Source of the DNA: a virus
Length of the DNA stretch: 34,520 nt
Reading direction: 5' to 3' (one strand)
IMG/VR virus record: IMGVR_UViG_3300049847_000077
Location: 1-34,520 of that record
Below the pieces are notes generated by a model, which was not told the origin of the DNA, did not search any database, and saw nothing but the letters and a program-made list of their open reading frames with translations. A program made the position numbers and the translations under genes. Of this stretch, positions 1-5,766 are shown piece by piece. Position 1 is the first letter of the stretch. Every line of letters begins with the position of its first letter.

Positions 1-1
1 G

Positions 2-217
2 GTCTATGGCAATGCGCAGGTCTATGGCAATGCGCAGGTCTATGGCAATGCGCAGGTCTATGGCAATGCGCGTGTCTCTGGCGATGCGCAGGTCTATGGC
101 AATGCGCGGGTCTATGGCAATGCGCGGGTCTATGGCAATGCGCAGGTCTATGGCAATGCGCGGGTCTATGGCAATGCGCGTGTCTCTGGCGATGCGCGGG
201 TCTCTGGCAATGCTTTG
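2..217 (+). repeat. 18-bp coding tandem repeat, left part (12 units)
   Basis: Twelve consecutive 18-bp units. The common form is GTCTATGGCAATGCGCGG, varying mostly at the last codon (CGG, CAG, CGT) and between TAT..AAT and TCT..GAT forms. Units are nearly identical at the DNA level, including synonymous positions, which points to recent expansion or ongoing recombination. Confidence 0.95.
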
Positions 218-427
218 GCAACAAAACAAACATATTTCTTGCTGCTTGAATACTCTGTAACTATTACGGATAACCATTTGCGTGCCGGGTGCCAGCAACA
301 CACGTTTGAAGAATGGAGAAATTTCACGCTAGCTGATATTGAAGATATGGACGGTAAACGTGCTACTGAGTTTTATCCGCATCTAATAGCAATCATGAAC
401 TCAATCAATGCGGCGAGAGGTGTGTAA
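2..427 (+). CDS. Hexapeptide-repeat (VYGNAR) phage protein, 3' part, start off the window
   Basis: Open from the first full codon at position 2: 12 six-residue units ([18 protein letters not shown] types) to about 217, then a unique tail of about 69 residues containing TITDNHLRAGCQQHTFEEW. Tails of this kind, with a GC-containing strand and a helical end, are usual in this phage repeat family. An ATG at 215 in the same frame lies inside the last unit and is unlikely to be the true start; the start is at 34125. The stop TAA (425-427) shares its last A with the next ATG. The true number of repeats is not known because the assembly breaks inside them. Confidence 0.85.
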   Translation, partial: VYGNAQVYGNAQVYGNAQVYGNARVSGDAQVYGNARVYGNARVYGNAQVYGNARVYGNARVSGDARVSGNALATKQTYFLLLEYSVTITDNHLRAGCQQHTFEEWRNFTLADIEDMDGKRATEFYPHLIAIMNSINAARGV

Positions 428-681
428 TGAAATACATCAAACGACTGTTTATCAAGCTGATGCTGTTAAACGCACTCCGTCAACTGGCCTACATGCTGGC
501 GCGTAAACAGCGCTATGGAATGCACATGAGCATAGGAGAACGCGCATGGTTAAACCGCGATATTTATCAACAGGATCTGACAATAACTGGCTATAAAGTT
601 TGGCTGGCTGATCTGGATGACAACGAAAAGGAAACACTAAGCAGTCGATGTGTTAGTCCGTTGAAACGATTAGGGGAATGA
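427..681 (+). CDS. Small phage protein of unknown function, 84 aa
   Basis: The ATG overlaps the preceding stop by one base (TAATG), with GAGAGG upstream. The N-terminus is basic and hydrophobic (residues about 1-26, including KLMLLNALRQLAYML), possibly an amphipathic or membrane-associated helix. The rest is polar and has no motif I recognise. The gene sits directly before the ERF gene in a tight + strand operon, so it is probably co-expressed with recombination functions. No function assigned. Confidence 0.7.
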   Translation: MKYIKRLFIKLMLLNALRQLAYMLARKQRYGMHMSIGERAWLNRDIYQQDLTITGYKVWLADLDDNEKETLSSRCVSPLKRLGE

Positions 682-682
682 A

Positions 683-1294
683 ATGAGTGTATACAAAGCA
701 ATTGCAGATGTTAGCGCTGCGTTAGCTGGTCAAGGTATCGGCAAGAATAAACGCAACGCTGCGCAAGGTTACAGCTTTCGCGGTATTGATGATGTGCTAC
801 AAAGCTTGTCTAGGTTATTGCCAACATGTGGCCTTGTGATTATCCCTCGCGTTGTTTCTTGCACCCGGTCGCGCGAAGTAAATGCAAAAGGTACTGTACT
901 GTTTTACGTTTCGGCTGATGTTGAGTTTGATCTGGTATCAGTGGTAGACGGAAGCAAGCATACGGCGCGGTTCTCTGGTGAGGCGATGGATAGCGGCGAC
1001 AAGGCGACAAACAAGGCCATGAGCGCGGCTTATAAGTACATGGCGCTGCAAACCTTCTGCATTCCAGTTGAAGGCGTTGCAATCGATACGGAATCAGAAA
1101 CGCATGAGGTTGTGCAATTGCCGACTATCACAGGTAAGGCATGGGCATCCGCATTAAATGCCGTGGTAACTGGACAGCGTACAAAAGCGCAATTACTGGA
1201 AAAATTCAGCATCACTGCAGAACAAGATCAAGAATTGGAATCAGCACTTGATCAATACGATCCATCGTCATTGGGAGAAGCCAACAATGAATAA
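683..1294 (+). CDS. erf: ERF-family single-strand annealing protein
   Basis: 203 residues. The N-terminal two thirds show the ERF pattern: YSFRGIDDVLQSLSRLLPTCGL near residues 29-50, a beta-rich middle, then GEAMDSGDKATNKAMSAAYKYMALQTFCIP at about 98-127, which is the typical conserved core. ERF proteins bind single-stranded DNA and anneal complementary strands, often to circularise or recombine phage DNA. ATG 683 has AGGGGA five bases upstream and follows the previous stop by one base. The C-terminal tail is variable and acidic. The next gene starts inside its last codons, so the two are translationally coupled. Family assignment is strong; its role in this phage is inferred. Confidence 0.88.
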   Translation: MSVYKAIADVSAALAGQGIGKNKRNAAQGYSFRGIDDVLQSLSRLLPTCGLVIIPRVVSCTRSREVNAKGTVLFYVSADVEFDLVSVVDGSKHTARFSGEAMDSGDKATNKAMSAAYKYMALQTFCIPVEGVAIDTESETHEVVQLPTITGKAWASALNAVVTGQRTKAQLLEKFSITAEQDQELESALDQYDPSSLGEANNE

Positions 1295-1784
1295 TCTATC
1301 ACTGTACGAAATTGCGGCAGACTATCGCAACGAGATTGAGCGGCTTGCAGATGAACCAGACGCACAAAAGGCCGCTGATATTTTGGTATGTATCAAAGGG
1401 TCATTGCAAGACAAAGCGCAGAACGTCGCACTTTTTATCCGCTCGCTGGCTGTTTCCGAGGCCGCTATTCAACTGGAGATTGACCGGCTTAACGAGCTTA
1501 AAGTATCGGTAGAAAAACGCCATGCAGCGCTTTTAAAGTACCTTGAGGCTAACTTGCTGTCGGCTGGTATCACTGAGGTTAAAAGCCCGATTATATCTAT
1601 TACGTTTCAGAATAACCCGCCATCGGTTGACGTGCTGTGTGAATCTGAATTACCTGATGAATACTGGGTAACTCCGCCACAACCAGAAAAGCGCGTCGAT
1701 AAGCGTAAACTGTTGGCCGATCTGAAAAACGGCGAAATACCTGGCGCGTGCCTGAAAACGTCGAAACGGATGGTGATTAAATGA
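1287..1784 (+). CDS. Gp157-like phage protein
   Basis: 165 residues from ATG 1287, which overlaps the ERF stop (ATGAATAA) and has GGGAGAAG upstream. The sequence has the usual shape of the siphovirus Gp157 family: a long helical N-terminal half, then SAGITEVKSPIISITFQNNPPSV (about residues 95-117) and a C-terminal VDKRKLLADLKNGEIPGACL. Family members usually sit beside ERF or RecT genes, as here. They are often linked with recombination or phage resistance, but the biochemical role is not settled. The neighbour downstream starts with an ATGA overlap. Confidence 0.82.
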   Translation: MNNLSLYEIAADYRNEIERLADEPDAQKAADILVCIKGSLQDKAQNVALFIRSLAVSEAAIQLEIDRLNELKVSVEKRHAALLKYLEANLLSAGITEVKSPIISITFQNNPPSVDVLCESELPDEYWVTPPQPEKRVDKRKLLADLKNGEIPGACLKTSKRMVIK

Positions 1785-1972
1785 GCGACTGTTGCGACGA
1801 TACAGACCGCATGGAAGAAGCGCTAGACGAAGCGCGCAGGCGTAATGCAGCCGCTAAGGTTGCGATGATGGCAAAAGGTCGGCCCGGTGAGTGTAAGCGC
1901 TGTGGTGAGTATTTTGTTAGGCTGGTCGGCGGTGCGTGTGGCCGCTGTCGTGATAAGTTTAATTTACCGTAG
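1781..1972 (+). CDS. Small C4 zinc-finger protein (TraR/DksA-like layout)
   Basis: 63 residues. An acidic helical N-terminus (MEEALDEARRRNAAAK) leads to four cysteines in the pattern C-x2-C at 38/41 and C-x2-C at 53/56 (CKRCGEYFVRLVGGACGRC). This resembles the short phage TraR/DksA-type C4 zinc fingers, which can bind RNA polymerase, but it lacks the diagnostic residues needed to be sure. A free-standing zinc-finger adaptor is the alternative. It starts in an ATGA overlap with the Gp157-like gene, so it is in the same operon. Confidence 0.7.
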   Translation: MSDCCDDTDRMEEALDEARRRNAAAKVAMMAKGRPGECKRCGEYFVRLVGGACGRCRDKFNLP

Positions 1973-1982
1973 GGGAATGATG

Positions 1983-2282
1983 ATGGGCATAACTTCTAGA
2001 TATATCAGAGAAAATGGTTTTTTTAATATTAGCGCTAATAACTTAGCAGATGAAATTGAAGCGCTCGAAAAAGAAGTTGATGACCTGCGGGAAGATTCAG
2101 AAAGATTAGATTGGCTTGAGTCTGAGGCTCTAAATTCAATGAGTGGTGTTTCGGCTAAGTTCATGGGAAAACAAGATGCTAGGCCTCTAAAACCTGGGTA
2201 TAGAATTTATAGATACCACAAAGTATACAATGCAGCTCCCACGCTTAGGGCTGCAATTGATGAAGCAATGAATGAAGGATAG
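1983..2282 (+). CDS. Phage protein with coiled coil, unknown function, 99 aa
   Basis: The start is chosen at ATG 1983 because AGGGGA (1971-1976) lies six bases upstream; the frame is open further up but without a good start. Residues about 20-45 (LADEIEALEKEVDDLREDSE) form a clear coiled coil, followed by RLDWLE. The C-terminus ends in TLRAAIDEAMNEG. This RLDWLE ... LRxAIDxAM pattern is widespread in short phage accessory proteins of unknown role. Codons look AT-richer than in the neighbouring ERF and Gp157 genes, which suggests a different origin. Confidence 0.65.
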   Translation: MGITSRYIRENGFFNISANNLADEIEALEKEVDDLREDSERLDWLESEALNSMSGVSAKFMGKQDARPLKPGYRIYRYHKVYNAAPTLRAAIDEAMNEG

Positions 2283-2288
2283 TGTGTA

Positions 2289-2735
2289 ATGAACCTACTC
2301 TACCAACCAGAAAACCCTCAAGCTATCCTGGCACGGTGCAAAATCAAACCGTGGAGCTATGACGATTCACCAGCACACAAAGACCGTAAGACAGCTATCC
2401 GTGATAGCAAAACATCGTTTGATGCGTTTATGGAAGATCACAGAGGTGCAACGCATCACGAAAAGGCTATGTATCTGAAGCTTAAATCCCTGCCCGATGA
2501 ACCTTTTGATTTATCACAAGCTGCAAAAGTCTTAGTGTTCGTTGATGATAAAACAGAGTCTACCCGAGCGGCGGATAATCGTATGCAGTCACTACGCAAC
2601 AAAGGCTTGTTGAAGGCTACGCAATGCCGTAAGCCGATCATGTTCGCTAAAACTCAACTTGCGCTAGATTTCATGGCTAAGATGAAACCGATTATGGAGA
2701 ATTGGGAAAAATGCAAACACAAGAAAACACGGTGA
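2289..2735 (+). CDS. Phage protein of unknown function, possible winged helix, 148 aa
   Basis: ATG 2289 is preceded by AAGGATAGTGTGTA. The basic N-terminal half has no known motif. Residues about 70-118 (SLPDEPFDLSQAAKVLVFVD and NRMQSLRNKGLLKATQCRKP) look like a helix-turn-helix or winged-helix segment, where an RMQSLRNKGLL helix would lead into the wing. The C-terminus is lysine-rich. This could be a small DNA-binding accessory protein, but the evidence is secondary-structure intuition only. It overlaps the next small gene by 25 bases. Confidence 0.6.
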   Translation: MNLLYQPENPQAILARCKIKPWSYDDSPAHKDRKTAIRDSKTSFDAFMEDHRGATHHEKAMYLKLKSLPDEPFDLSQAAKVLVFVDDKTESTRAADNRMQSLRNKGLLKATQCRKPIMFAKTQLALDFMAKMKPIMENWEKCKHKKTR

Positions 2736-2869
2736 GAATACCGACACAGCCTACAGAAAAATGCATCAATGAGATGCGTGCCGCGCTGGTTCAGACTGGC
2801 GCAATGGAATTGCGTCATTCGTGCGAAAAGATCTACCAAGCGATAATCAACCACGGCGCAATCAAATAA
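2711..2869 (+). CDS. Small phage protein, 52 aa
   Basis: Open frame of 52 codons starting inside the end of the previous gene, ATG 2711 with GGGAAAA upstream, stop TAA at 2867-2869. The sequence begins MQTQENTVRIPTQPTEKCI and continues as a predicted helix (MRAALVQTGAMELRHSCEKI). No family recognised. Its position flush in the operon and its coupling to the upstream gene support it as real. Confidence 0.5.
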   Translation: MQTQENTVRIPTQPTEKCINEMRAALVQTGAMELRHSCEKIYQAIINHGAIK

Positions 2870-2873
2870 CTGT

Positions 2874-2900
2874 TTGCGATTGTGCAATGTGTGATATATT
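2874..2900 (+). promoter_or_regulatory. Possible + strand promoter
   Basis: TTGCGA (2874-2879) and TATATT (2895-2900) are separated by 15 bases, shorter than the ideal 17. The 61-base gap before ATG 2931 is the only real break in the + strand block, which favours an internal promoter here. Weak match. Confidence 0.3.
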
Positions 2901-2930
2901 GTGTTTTGGCAAATTAAACGAGGTTAATAA

Positions 2931-3452
2931 ATGAACTACACAAACGAACAATTGGACGAAGCGCGGCGGGTAGGTATTGCGGCGATTGATGCGCATTTGG
3001 CGAAGCTGAAGGCTGTTGAGCCTAATACTTGGCCGCAAGTTGGGGATAGGTACTACTTCATAAACTCAAGCGGTGAAGATGGTCCGGCTACATGGCAAAA
3101 CGACAGCGTCGACAAATGCCGTTTATCAATTGGCAACGTCTACCGCCCAGAACACCGCGCCTACGCCGAACGCCACGTCGAAGCGAGGAAGGTGCAGGCT
3201 GAGTTGCGGAGAATGCCGGGGGTTTGTGCGCCGCCTGATGGTACAGAGGTTCGTTATTCTATCGATGAAGAATCATCCGGCTTTACGGTAGGGGAATCTA
3301 AGGTACGGTTTTGTTGGATGATTGGAGTTTGTGGAGTTTGGTTTATGACTAGATCAGCTGCGCAAAATGCCATCGACACCATCACCCCGCGCCGCCTCGC
3401 TATTTTCCGCGACGACTATTTGCAGGTGCCGATTGATGGGGTGCAACCATGA
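2931..3452 (+). CDS. Phage protein of unknown function, 173 aa
   Basis: ATG 2931 follows CGAGG at good spacing. The N-terminal region is helical (MNYTNEQLDEARRVGIAAID), then come several aromatic strands (WPQVGDRYYFINSSGEDGPA) and a central segment rich in E and R. Cysteines occur at scattered positions without a zinc-finger pattern. I do not recognise the family. The gene starts a sub-block of four overlapping genes (2931-4235) that probably shares the promoter candidate just upstream. Confidence 0.65.
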   Translation: MNYTNEQLDEARRVGIAAIDAHLAKLKAVEPNTWPQVGDRYYFINSSGEDGPATWQNDSVDKCRLSIGNVYRPEHRAYAERHVEARKVQAELRRMPGVCAPPDGTEVRYSIDEESSGFTVGESKVRFCWMIGVCGVWFMTRSAAQNAIDTITPRRLAIFRDDYLQVPIDGVQP

Positions 3453-3838
3453 CCAACATCGACAAAGAGCGGGCGGAGTTTGAGAAAATTGCCAGGGGTA
3501 TAGGGCATACAGACCTTAAAAAAAGACAGGATGATGGTACGTACTACAATTTTTATTTGCAATGCGCTTATGAAGGATGGCAAGCCAGCGCCGCCCGTTC
3601 AGCGGAAGAGATTGCAGAGCTTGAGGCGGAGGTGGTGCGGTTAAAATCTACACTGTCAAATATGGTTCAAATTTTTGAGAATTGCGAAGTAATTGCTGGC
3701 GTTTGCATGTGTGGTGAAGATATGTCTAGGCATTCTAGCAACGATCATATTCCTTGCGATATGGGGCAATATTACGCTGGACAGTATGTAGCTGAGGCTA
3801 AAAAGCTAACAATCGAAGCAATGAAAGGCGGTGCGTGA
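3449..3838 (+). CDS. Phage accessory protein with coiled coil, 129 aa
   Basis: Starts in an ATGA overlap with the preceding gene, with GGGGTGCAACC upstream. Layout: residues 1-50 with the phrase YEGWQASAARS, then a coiled coil of about 20 residues (EEIAELEAEVVRLKSTLSNM), then a Cys/His-containing segment (CEVIAGVCMCGEDMSRHSS). Proteins with an EGWQAR-like motif followed by a coiled coil are common phage accessory proteins of unknown function. The CMCGE ... C spacing could bind a metal, but this is uncertain. Confidence 0.65.
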   Translation: MTNIDKERAEFEKIARGIGHTDLKKRQDDGTYYNFYLQCAYEGWQASAARSAEEIAELEAEVVRLKSTLSNMVQIFENCEVIAGVCMCGEDMSRHSSNDHIPCDMGQYYAGQYVAEAKKLTIEAMKGGA

Positions 3839-3978
3839 TGAGAACTACAATACTCGACCGCATAGCGTTCCTGACGCTGCTTGTTACTGTTGGTGTAGGT
3901 TCGGTGCTTATCGCTATCGGCGGTGTTATTGGCGTTGTGGTGATGGGCGTTTGTGATTTATTTGCGAAGGATAAATAA
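3838..3978 (+). CDS. Small membrane protein, 46 aa
   Basis: The ATG overlaps the previous stop by one base (TGATG) and the TAA (3976-3978) overlaps the next ATG by one base, so the frame is tightly packed. MRTTILDRIAFLTLL is followed by a glycine/valine-rich hydrophobic stretch covering most of residues 9-38 and a charged end LFAKDK. One transmembrane helix is expected, or a helical hairpin. Function unknown. Confidence 0.6.
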   Translation: MRTTILDRIAFLTLLVTVGVGSVLIAIGGVIGVVVMGVCDLFAKDK

Positions 3979-4235
3979 TGAAATGGTATGTTGAAGTTTT
4001 TATAGGTGAAATTTTGCAGGTAATCGCTTCTGCTGTTTTTCTCGCATTGGATAAATACGAGTTGGCCGCGCTGTTTTGGCTTATGTTTCTAGTAAGCTAT
4101 GCACACAGAAACATCAACGAAAAGCTAAAAGATTTGTCGCTGAAACATGGCATTCAATGCCGGAATGATGCTTCGATAGCACGTTTATCAGCATTGCAAG
4201 ACTCTAATGCAGCAGGCAATTCAACCGCTGAGTAA
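3978..4235 (+). CDS. Small membrane protein, 85 aa, last gene of the + block
   Basis: ATG 3978 follows AAGGATAAATA. Residues about 7-42 are hydrophobic (GEILQVIASAVFLALDKYEL and a second stretch AALFWLMFLVSYA), predicting one or two membrane helices, then a polar tail. The last 82 bases are antisense to the end of the o-spanin gene on the other strand. Both reading frames look genuine, so this is a tail-to-tail overlap of two operons. Function unknown. Confidence 0.6.
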   Translation: MKWYVEVFIGEILQVIASAVFLALDKYELAALFWLMFLVSYAHRNINEKLKDLSLKHGIQCRNDASIARLSALQDSNAAGNSTAE

Positions 4236-4438
4236 TTGACCAGTTCGCCAACGGTTGAGCCAGTAAACGCTGGTTTAATCGTTGGTGCCACCAGTAACGG
4301 TGATATTTGGCATTGAGCTGGCGCTGGTATTGGCTCATTGGCGCAAGATGCCAAGCATATCATCAGTGAGGCGAGTATCAGCAAGCGGTTTGTTGTCTGG
4401 CTTTTGCATGATGATAATGTTTTGCTTGGTGCTTTCAT
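4154..4438 (-). CDS. O-spanin lipoprotein (Rz1-like)
   Basis: 94 residues, starting inside the i-spanin frame and extending past its end, as in overlapping Rz/Rz1 pairs. A basic start is followed by a hydrophobic stretch and the lipobox LASC with Cys at residue 32, so a lipid-anchored outer-membrane protein is predicted. The mature part begins with prolines (NEPIPAPA) as in Rz1 proteins. It ends with GELVNYSAVELPAALESCNA, a type of C-terminus seen in P2 LysC-like o-spanins. ATG 4438 has GAGG nine bases upstream. Together with the i-spanin it would fuse inner and outer membranes at lysis. Confidence 0.8.
   Translation of the reverse strand: MKAPSKTLSSCKSQTTNRLLILASLMICLASCANEPIPAPAQCQISPLLVAPTIKPAFTGSTVGELVNYSAVELPAALESCNADKRAIEASFRH
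4248..4285 (+). terminator. Nested inverted repeat after the + strand block
   Basis: CCAACG (4248-4253) pairs with CGTTGG (4280-4285), enclosing CCAG (4260-4263) and CTGG (4270-4273), the latter followed by TTTAAT. It lies 12 bases after the last + strand stop and inside the o-spanin gene. The stems are short and the T run is weak, so termination is only a possibility. Confidence 0.3.
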
Positions 4439-4715
4439 GTTTTACCGCCTCTATTTTTGTTTGCTCTTCTACCCGTTTAGCTTGAGCTGAGTTAGCCGAT
4501 TCTAACTGTAGCTTTTCCATTTCTAACGCAGAGCGCAATTGTTTTGATTCTGTCTCTAGCGTTCCAATTTTCTGATTCGCAGTGTCTCTTTCCGCTTCCA
4601 GTGCTGTAACTTGAATCTTCCACGCTGCTACGCTGGCTACAAGGATTAGGGCAACTAGGGCATAAATGCCAAACTTCCGAACAAGCGGGTTTGTTAGTAG
4701 GCTCGCCCATATCAT
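4335..4715 (-). CDS. I-spanin (Rz-like)
   Basis: 126 residues from ATG 4715, chosen because it forms an ATGA overlap with the endolysin stop. A single membrane helix near residues 14-32 (KFGIYALVALILVASVAAW) is followed by a long periplasmic coiled coil (VTALEAERDTANQKIGTLET), the classic Rz layout. It would anchor in the inner membrane and reach across the periplasm to the lipoprotein partner encoded by the overlapping frame. A longer open frame upstream of 4715 is shadow inside the endolysin gene. Confidence 0.82.
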   Translation of the reverse strand: MIWASLLTNPLVRKFGIYALVALILVASVAAWKIQVTALEAERDTANQKIGTLETESKQLRSALEMEKLQLESANSAQAKRVEEQTKIEAVKHESTKQNIIIMQKPDNKPLADTRLTDDMLGILRQ

Positions 4716-5128
4716 GGCTGCTTTCCAGCTTGCAAGTCGGCCAGTGATAGCCCGTTGGTGTATTGGCAATGCGCCATCTCTTGGAATGTTTTCCAGCGAC
4801 CTGCCCATTCAAGACCGACTGATTCTGCTATCTCGCCGCATTTCTTAAACAATGCAGGATCATTCCAATTGGGCTTGCCGTTTACCAGTGGCACGAAGTC
4901 GAAAGCGCATTTGTAGTTGTGGAATGATTGACCGCCTTTGGCGTTGGTTACTTTATTACCTGGCGTTGATCGGCCTTGAGCGTAGAGCGCGTTTTGTGAT
5001 TCGTTGTCGCGGTAGGTACTGGTGATCAGGATCTCAATCCCCATAGCTTTACAGACGTCTATAAACGCTTGGCACATTTTCGCTGTTTTAGGATTTAGGT
5101 CTTCAATCTTGCGGCTGTTTATCATCAT
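4712..5128 (-). CDS. Endolysin, M15-family L-alanyl-D-glutamate peptidase
   Basis: 138 residues. The M15/VanY-type zinc ligands are visible: SFHNYKCAFDF gives His70 and Asp77, and EMAHCQY gives His120. LITSTYRDNESQNALYAQG (about 34-52) is the usual upstream core of this family, which includes the T5 endolysin and CwlK. It would cut the L-Ala-D-Glu bond in peptidoglycan stem peptides. There is no signal peptide, so export depends on a holin; two membrane proteins precede it. ATG 5128 or the adjacent ATG 5125 may be used; AGGGG spacing slightly favours 5125. Confidence 0.88.
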   Translation of the reverse strand: MMINSRKIEDLNPKTAKMCQAFIDVCKAMGIEILITSTYRDNESQNALYAQGRSTPGNKVTNAKGGQSFHNYKCAFDFVPLVNGKPNWNDPALFKKCGEIAESVGLEWAGRWKTFQEMAHCQYTNGLSLADLQAGKQP

Positions 5129-5421
5129 TTACCCCTGTGCTGTTGTGGCGGTGTCCATCCTGATTTAATTCGCCTGTCTGCGATTGCCCAGACTACTGCA
5201 AACAATCCCAACAAGAATACGCCCATCGTGAAGAACTGTGCGAATGGCACGCTTGGCAGGCTCGACAAGATCCAACAAAACCCGCCAAGTGTGCAGAGTA
5301 TCCACGCCGTGCGCATTCCTAAACAGGCGTCCTTCATGGCCGATATGCGCTTTGATCCAGCCTCGAAACATGCCGCACCTAGTAGCGCGACTGTAATCAT
5401 TTGAATGACATTAGTTTCCAT
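5125..5421 (-). CDS. Small membrane protein, holin or holin-associated candidate
   Basis: 98 residues from ATG 5421; a GTG four codons upstream is an alternative. Three hydrophobic stretches are seen: about 5-20, 36-55 (MRTAWILCTLGGFCWILSSL) and 66-85 (FFTMGVFLLGLFAVVWAIA), followed by a charged tail RRIKSGWTPPQQHRGK. Size, topology and position directly before the endolysin (4-base overlap) fit a class I-type holin or an antiholin. Which of the two adjacent membrane proteins forms the lethal hole cannot be told from sequence. Confidence 0.6.
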   Translation of the reverse strand: METNVIQMITVALLGAACFEAGSKRISAMKDACLGMRTAWILCTLGGFCWILSSLPSVPFAQFFTMGVFLLGLFAVVWAIADRRIKSGWTPPQQHRGK

Positions 5422-5743
5422 CTTTGCCACCACGGAGATTTATAAATCGTTTGATCAGCGCTTCAGGGTCGCTTAGGGCGTTGCTTGCCCATTTTGTGAT
5501 TGGTATACATCCGATAGCAGAAAGCAGCCCTAACATGCCGTAATATCCCGGCTTCAGCGTAATAAAAGCAGCTACTGCTGATACGCTGGCATAGACAAAA
5601 ACCAGCATGAAGGCAAGCAATCCTATTCGGCCATACCACGGCATAGGCGGCAATCCAGCCATAGCCCAGAGAGCCCCAGCAAGGCCACAAATCATGGATA
5701 TCAATTCAGGCCTACTTAGTTTTTCTGCTGTTTCAATACCCAT
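5411..5743 (-). CDS. Small membrane protein, probable holin
   Basis: 110 residues. ATG 5743 is chosen because AAAGGA lies just upstream; an in-frame TTG at 5758 is less likely. Three hydrophobic segments occur at about 16-33 (ISMICGLAGALWAMAGL), 43-66 and 71-88, with a basic C-terminus (RFINLRGGKDGN). This is the usual form of Gram-negative phage holins. It is the first gene of the lysis cassette and overlaps the next membrane gene. Confidence 0.62.
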   Translation of the reverse strand: MGIETAEKLSRPELISMICGLAGALWAMAGLPPMPWYGRIGLLAFMLVFVYASVSAVAAFITLKPGYYGMLGLLSAIGCIPITKWASNALSDPEALIKRFINLRGGKDGN

Positions 5744-5766
5744 TTCTGTCCTTTTCAATACTTGTA

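Noticed and set aside
2-217. Tandem 18-bp repeat as a CRISPR array
   Set aside because: There are no unique spacers; the units are contiguous and code for VYGNAR-type hexapeptides.
452-637. 61-codon - strand frame near the start
   Set aside because: Antisense to a packed + strand gene with no supporting signals.
4492-4812. 106-codon - strand frame overlapping the i-spanin as an alternative Rz1
   Set aside because: It has no lipobox, while the frame at 4154-4438 has LASC and a typical proline-rich mature start.
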